Positions 5,789 through 8,633 of a stretch of 8,633 nt of DNA are shown here, piece by piece. The stretch lies in the NCBI GenBank assembly GCA_964389545.1, contig CAYMDN010000045.1, positions 1-8,633 on the forward strand. The letters are read 5' to 3'. The position numbers and the translations under genes are program-made. Source of the DNA: UMGS1781 sp964389545 (GTDB taxonomy: Bacteria > Bacillota > Clostridia > TANB77 > CAG-508). Numbering within the stretch: the stretch's first letter is position 1; each line of letters opens with the position of its first letter. The notes beneath the pieces were generated by a model. The model saw only the letters and a list, made by a program, of their open reading frames with translations, had not been told where the DNA came from and did not search any database.

Positions 5789-6502
5789 ATGAAAGAGATA
5801 AATAATAAAATAAAATCAGTAAAATACATACTTTGGGATATTGATGGAACATTATTAAATTTTGAATTGGCAGAGAAAACGGCAATTAGAATATGCTTTA
5901 AAGAATTTAATATTGGAGAATGTAGTGATGAACAATTAGAAGTATATAAAAGTATCAATAGTAAATATTGGCAACAATTAGAAAGGGGAGAAATCAGCAA
6001 ACCAGAACTTTTAGTAGCAAGATTTAGAGACTTTTTTTCGCTTTATAATATTGATGTATCAATAGCTCAAAAGTTTGATGAAAGATATCAAGTAATGCTT
6101 GGAGAAACAGCATGTTTTAATGAAAATGCAGAAGAAACAGTTATAAAATTAAAAGAAAAATATAAGCAATATGGAGCAACAAATGGAACGGCTGTAGCTC
6201 AAAAAATTAAGCTTGAGAGAAGCGGATTAAATAAAATATTTGAAGATGTTTTTATATCAGAAGAAGTAGGAGCAGAAAAACCATCAATAAAATATTATGA
6301 AAGTGTATATGAAAAAGTTGGAAGCAGTAATCCTGCGGAATATTTAATGATAGGAGACTCATTAACGAGTGATATTCAAGGCGGAAACAATATGGGAATT
6401 GCAACATGCTGGTTCAATCCAGAAAAGAAAATAAATGATAAAAATGTAATAGTAGATTACGAAATTACAGATTTAAAAGAACTTTTAAATATACTAGGCT
6501 AG
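5789..6502 (+). CDS. HAD-family phosphatase, YjjG/YfnB type (probable nucleotidase), 237 aa
   Basis: This is a soluble haloacid-dehalogenase hydrolase with all four catalytic motifs. Motif I is WDIDGTLLNF, with nucleophile Asp17 and acid/base Asp19. Motif II is ATNGT, with Thr131. Motif III is GAEKPS, with Lys164. Motif IV is MIGDSLTSDIQGGNNMG, with Asp190 and Asp195 for Mg2+. A helical cap of about residues 24-95 lies between motifs I and II (C1 type). The LLNF ending of motif I and the IGDSLTSDIQGGNN...GIATCWFNP stretch are typical of the YjjG/YfnB subgroup. YjjG hydrolyses pyrimidine and non-canonical nucleoside monophosphates as house-cleaning, but the substrate here is inferred. The start at ATG 5789 has GGAGG five bases upstream; ATG 5777 would add four residues but lacks a site. 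The gene ends 48 bases before the next, which has its own promoter. Confidence 0.9.
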   Translation: MKEINNKIKSVKYILWDIDGTLLNFELAEKTAIRICFKEFNIGECSDEQLEVYKSINSKYWQQLERGEISKPELLVARFRDFFSLYNIDVSIAQKFDERYQVMLGETACFNENAEETVIKLKEKYKQYGATNGTAVAQKIKLERSGLNKIFEDVFISEEVGAEKPSIKYYESVYEKVGSSNPAEYLMIGDSLTSDIQGGNNMGIATCWFNPEKKINDKNVIVDYEITDLKELLNILG

Positions 6503-6515
6503 ATATAACACAATC

Positions 6516-6544
6516 TTGCTAAATACATATAGTTATAGTATAAT
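6516..6544 (+). promoter_or_regulatory. Sigma-A-type promoter of the pseudouridine synthase; possibly leaderless
   Basis: TTGCTA (6516-6521) and a perfect TATAAT (6539-6544) are separated by exactly 17 bases. The start ATG is at 6551, six bases after the -10, so the predicted transcript start coincides with or abuts the ATG. No Shine-Dalgarno is visible between the HAD stop and the ATG. Confidence 0.7.
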
Positions 6545-6550
6545 TTCACT

Positions 6551-7408
6551 ATGAGAACTTTAGTTGTAAATAGTAAATTTGATAATAAAAAACTAATAAA
6601 TTTTATAAAAGATTCTTTTCCAGATCTTTCTTTAAACATGTTAAATAAAGCACTTAGAAATAAAGACATAAAAATAAACAATGTTCGAATAAAGGAAAAC
6701 GTAACAGTCCATGAAGGAGAGAGTATTTCAATATATATTGCAGATGAATACCTTTTTCAAAAGATTGATATTGAAAAAGTCTTTGAAGATGAAAATATTT
6801 TAGTAATTAATAAGCCAGATAAAATAGAAGTGGTAAGTCCAATTGTAGATGAACAAACACTAACAACAATTTTAAGCAAAGAATATGATTTTATTTCACC
6901 ATGTCATAGACTGGATAGGAACACAAGAGGATTAGTTCTATTTGCTAAAAACCAAGAGACATTGGATATAATGCTTGAAAAGTTTAAGAATAAAGAAGTT
7001 CATAAATTTTATAAATGCCTAGTTTATGGTATACCAAAAGAAAAGACAGCAACACTAGAAGCATACCTATTTAAAGATACAAAGAAATCAATGGTGTATA
7101 TTTCCGATGTACCAAAAACGGGATACAAGAAAATTATTACTTCTTACCAAGTAATAGAAATCAATAAAAAAAATAATACTACTCTACTAAGCGTCGAACT
7201 TGCATTTTCAGGTAGAACACACCAAATACGAGCTCATTTAGCACATGCGGGACTTCCAATAATAGGTGATGGAAAATATGGTATAAACCAGATAAATAAA
7301 GAATTTAACAAAAAAACTCAAGAACTATATTCTTATAAAATTGTATTTGATTTTAGAACAGATGCAGGAATATTAAACTATTTAAATAGAAAAAATATAT
7401 CACTATAA
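6551..7408 (+). CDS. RluA-family RNA pseudouridine synthase, 285 aa
   Basis: The enzyme isomerises uridine to pseudouridine in RNA; RluA/RluD relatives act on 23S rRNA or tRNA. An N-terminal S4 RNA-binding domain spans about residues 12-62 (KKLINFIKDSFPDLSLNML..., ending in the HEGESISIYI strand). The catalytic domain follows. Its hallmark CHRLDRNTRGLVLFAK carries catalytic Asp122, and SGRTHQIRAHLAH (220-232) is the second family signature. The C-terminal FRTDAGILNYL is also usual in clostridial members. Length is normal. The start at ATG 6551 is set by the S4 domain, which begins almost at once; the next ATG (6638) would cut it. There is no Shine-Dalgarno, and the promoter -10 is six bases upstream. 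The target uridine cannot be deduced, so no symbol is given. Confidence 0.93.
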   Translation: MRTLVVNSKFDNKKLINFIKDSFPDLSLNMLNKALRNKDIKINNVRIKENVTVHEGESISIYIADEYLFQKIDIEKVFEDENILVINKPDKIEVVSPIVDEQTLTTILSKEYDFISPCHRLDRNTRGLVLFAKNQETLDIMLEKFKNKEVHKFYKCLVYGIPKEKTATLEAYLFKDTKKSMVYISDVPKTGYKKIITSYQVIEINKKNNTTLLSVELAFSGRTHQIRAHLAHAGLPIIGDGKYGINQINKEFNKKTQELYSYKIVFDFRTDAGILNYLNRKNISL

Positions 7409-7426
7409 AGAGATACAAATAATAGA

Positions 7427-7458
7427 AAGAGCAAATAATAAAATTGCTCTTCTTTTTC
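7427..7458 (+). terminator. Rho-independent terminator after the pseudouridine synthase gene
   Basis: AAGAGCAA (7427-7434) pairs perfectly with TTGCTCTT (7444-7451) around a nine-base loop, followed by CTTTTTC. It lies 18 bases after the stop codon and before the mfd promoter, so it separates the two transcription units. Confidence 0.8.
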
Positions 7459-7478
7459 ATATTAAAGAGGTAAAAACC

Positions 7479-7507
7479 TTGATAAAACTGGAAAAATATA
7501 GTATAAT
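7479..7507 (+). promoter_or_regulatory. Sigma-A-type promoter of mfd
   Basis: TTGATA (7479-7484, five of six) and TATAAT (7502-7507, six of six) are separated by exactly 17 bases. The predicted start, at about 7514, gives a leader of about 27 bases that carries AAAGGGG (7529-7535) five bases before the mfd ATG. It is the best promoter in the window. Confidence 0.75.
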
Positions 7508-7540
7508 GGAAAGGTACAACAAAAATTAAAAGGGGACAAA

Positions 7541-8633
7541 ATGAACGATATAATAAAAGTTTTACCAAACTTTAAAAAGTATAATGATTATATTGAGAAT
7601 GTAAAGAATAAAACAAATCCTATAATGCTTTCAGGATTAACAGATAGTGGAAAAGTGCATTTTGCATATTCCACTGCTTTTTACGTGGAAAAACCAATTT
7701 GTATAATAACATATAATGAATTGCAAGCAAAAAAGATTATAAAAAATTTGCAATACTTCACTAAAGACATAGAGTTTTTCCCTAAAAAAGAAATTATGGC
7801 ATACAATTTTTTAACAGAAAGTAAGGATGTTGCGTATAGTAGAATTTCATGTTTGAACAATATGTATGATGGAAAAGCCAAAATTATTGTTACAACTATA
7901 GAAGCGGTTAGTCAAAAAATTATAAACAAAAATGTTTTATATAAAAATATAATAGTATTTAAAACAGGAGAGACTGTAGATTTAGAAGATATAAAAGAAA
8001 AACTTATTGCACTTGGTTATGAAAGAGCAGAGGTAGTAGAAAACAAAGCAGAATTTAGCATAAGAGGTGGAATAGTAGATATAGCTATAAGCGAAAAAGA
8101 AGGAATACGTATAGAGTTATGGGGAGACGAAATCGATTCTATAAGAACCTTTAATGTATCAAATCAAAGGTCAAAAGAAAAAATCGATACTATAAAAATT
8201 TATCCAGCACATGAATACATTATAGAAAACAGTTTAGAAGAAGTTATAAAAAACATAGAAGACGAAAAAGATATAGAAGACATAAAAGAGGGAAATTATA
8301 TCTCAAAAATAGATAAATATTGGGATTTATTTTATGAAAATTCAAATAGTACATTCATGGAACATTTAAGTAATGATACAATAATATTTCTTGATGAAAT
8401 TGGAAAAATAAAAGCAAGATCTGAAAATATAATAAAAGACACAAATAATCTAATTAAAAATTTGGTTGAAAAAAGAAGGTCAATACCACAAATTTTAACA
8501 AAAACTGAAGATTATATAAAGTTTTTAGATAGACTAAAGACACTACAAACAATATACTTGGAGAGTAAAGATATTGGATTTGTAGACAAACAAAGTATGC
8601 ATGCAAAAAGAAACGGATATAGCTTTAGCTATA
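7541..8633 (+). CDS. mfd: Transcription-repair coupling factor, N-terminal part
   Basis: The frame opens at ATG 7541 and is still open at the window edge, giving the first 364 of roughly 1,100-1,200 residues expected. Mfd removes RNA polymerase stalled at DNA lesions and recruits UvrA. The visible part is the UvrB-like N-terminal module. SGLTDSGK (31-38) stands where UvrB has its Walker A; this site is known to be degenerate and non-hydrolytic in Mfd. The stretch from GYERAEVVE (159 on) to FSIRGGIVDI (172-181) and ELWGDEIDSIRTF (192 on) is the diagnostic UvrB/Mfd homology that contacts UvrA. The tail is helical and less conserved. The RNA-polymerase-binding domain and the RecG-like translocase motor, which separate Mfd from UvrB, lie beyond the window. 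Mfd is preferred because the start matches its N-terminus and a UvrB would show an intact Walker A. No pth gene, a common Bacillota neighbour of mfd, is seen upstream. Confidence 0.93.
   Translation, partial: MNDIIKVLPNFKKYNDYIENVKNKTNPIMLSGLTDSGKVHFAYSTAFYVEKPICIITYNELQAKKIIKNLQYFTKDIEFFPKKEIMAYNFLTESKDVAYSRISCLNNMYDGKAKIIVTTIEAVSQKIINKNVLYKNIIVFKTGETVDLEDIKEKLIALGYERAEVVENKAEFSIRGGIVDIAISEKEGIRIELWGDEIDSIRTFNVSNQRSKEKIDTIKIYPAHEYIIENSLEEVIKNIEDEKDIEDIKEGNYISKIDKYWDLFYENSNSTFMEHLSNDTIIFLDEIGKIKARSENIIKDTNNLIKNLVEKRRSIPQILTKTEDYIKFLDRLKTLQTIYLESKDIGFVDKQSMHAKRNGYSFSY

Noticed and set aside
7353..7568. 71-residue - strand frame between the pseudouridine synthase and mfd
   Set aside because: It is a phenylalanine/leucine/tyrosine-rich antisense frame crossing a terminator and promoter, without a ribosome-binding site.
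1..8633. Alternative genetic code (TGA as tryptophan or glycine)
   Set aside because: Tryptophans in gatB, the HAD gene and mfd are TGG and no conserved motif needs a TGA; absence of TGA stops is expected by chance in so few genes.

Overview
The window is very AT-rich (for example, 13 G or C in the 60 bases 2041-2100) and has purine-rich Shine-Dalgarno sites, AGA/TTA/ATA-dominated codon use and short intergenic gaps. It looks like chromosome from a low-GC Bacillota, most probably a member of Clostridia. The bulk is housekeeping: the end of gatB (Glu/Asp-tRNA amidotransferase), a YjjG/YfnB-type HAD phosphatase, an RluA-family pseudouridine synthase and the start of mfd. All of these read on the + strand. 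TGG is used for tryptophan, every complete gene closes on TAA or TAG, and nothing suggests a recoded genetic code.

Layout. Bases 1-1043 are the 3' part of gatB, closed by a strong 13-bp hairpin terminator (1051-1079). Two small genes follow on the - strand: a 71-residue cysteine-containing protein (1340 to 1125) and an 81-residue two-helix membrane protein (1648 to 1403). The 71-residue gene stands out because it is about 45% G+C with foreign-looking codons, yet has its own promoter and Shine-Dalgarno. A 338-base divergent intergenic region with inverted repeats follows. It leads into a two-gene operon (1987-5122) for a MacB/FtsX-type ABC exporter: an 818-residue permease, then a 222-residue ATPase.

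Bases 5123-5378 look like decayed or accessory DNA. They hold a short remnant resembling a pyridoxamine-5'-phosphate-oxidase-like flavoprotein, then a promoter-like element. An 80-base imperfect palindrome (5297-5376) follows and covers the likely ribosome-binding site of an unrecognised acidic ORF (ending at 5741). The HAD phosphatase (5789-6502), the pseudouridine synthase (6551-7408) and mfd (7541 to the window end) come next. The last two each have a good sigma-A-type promoter, and a terminator lies between them. The promoter before the pseudouridine synthase puts the predicted transcript start at or next to its ATG, so this mRNA may be leaderless.

No CRISPR array, tRNA, rRNA, complete insertion sequence or recognisable defence system was seen. 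The most interesting places are the GC-rich cysteine-protein cassette, the palindrome that could mask a ribosome-binding site, and the possible leaderless transcript. All functional statements come from reading motifs by eye; no database search was run.
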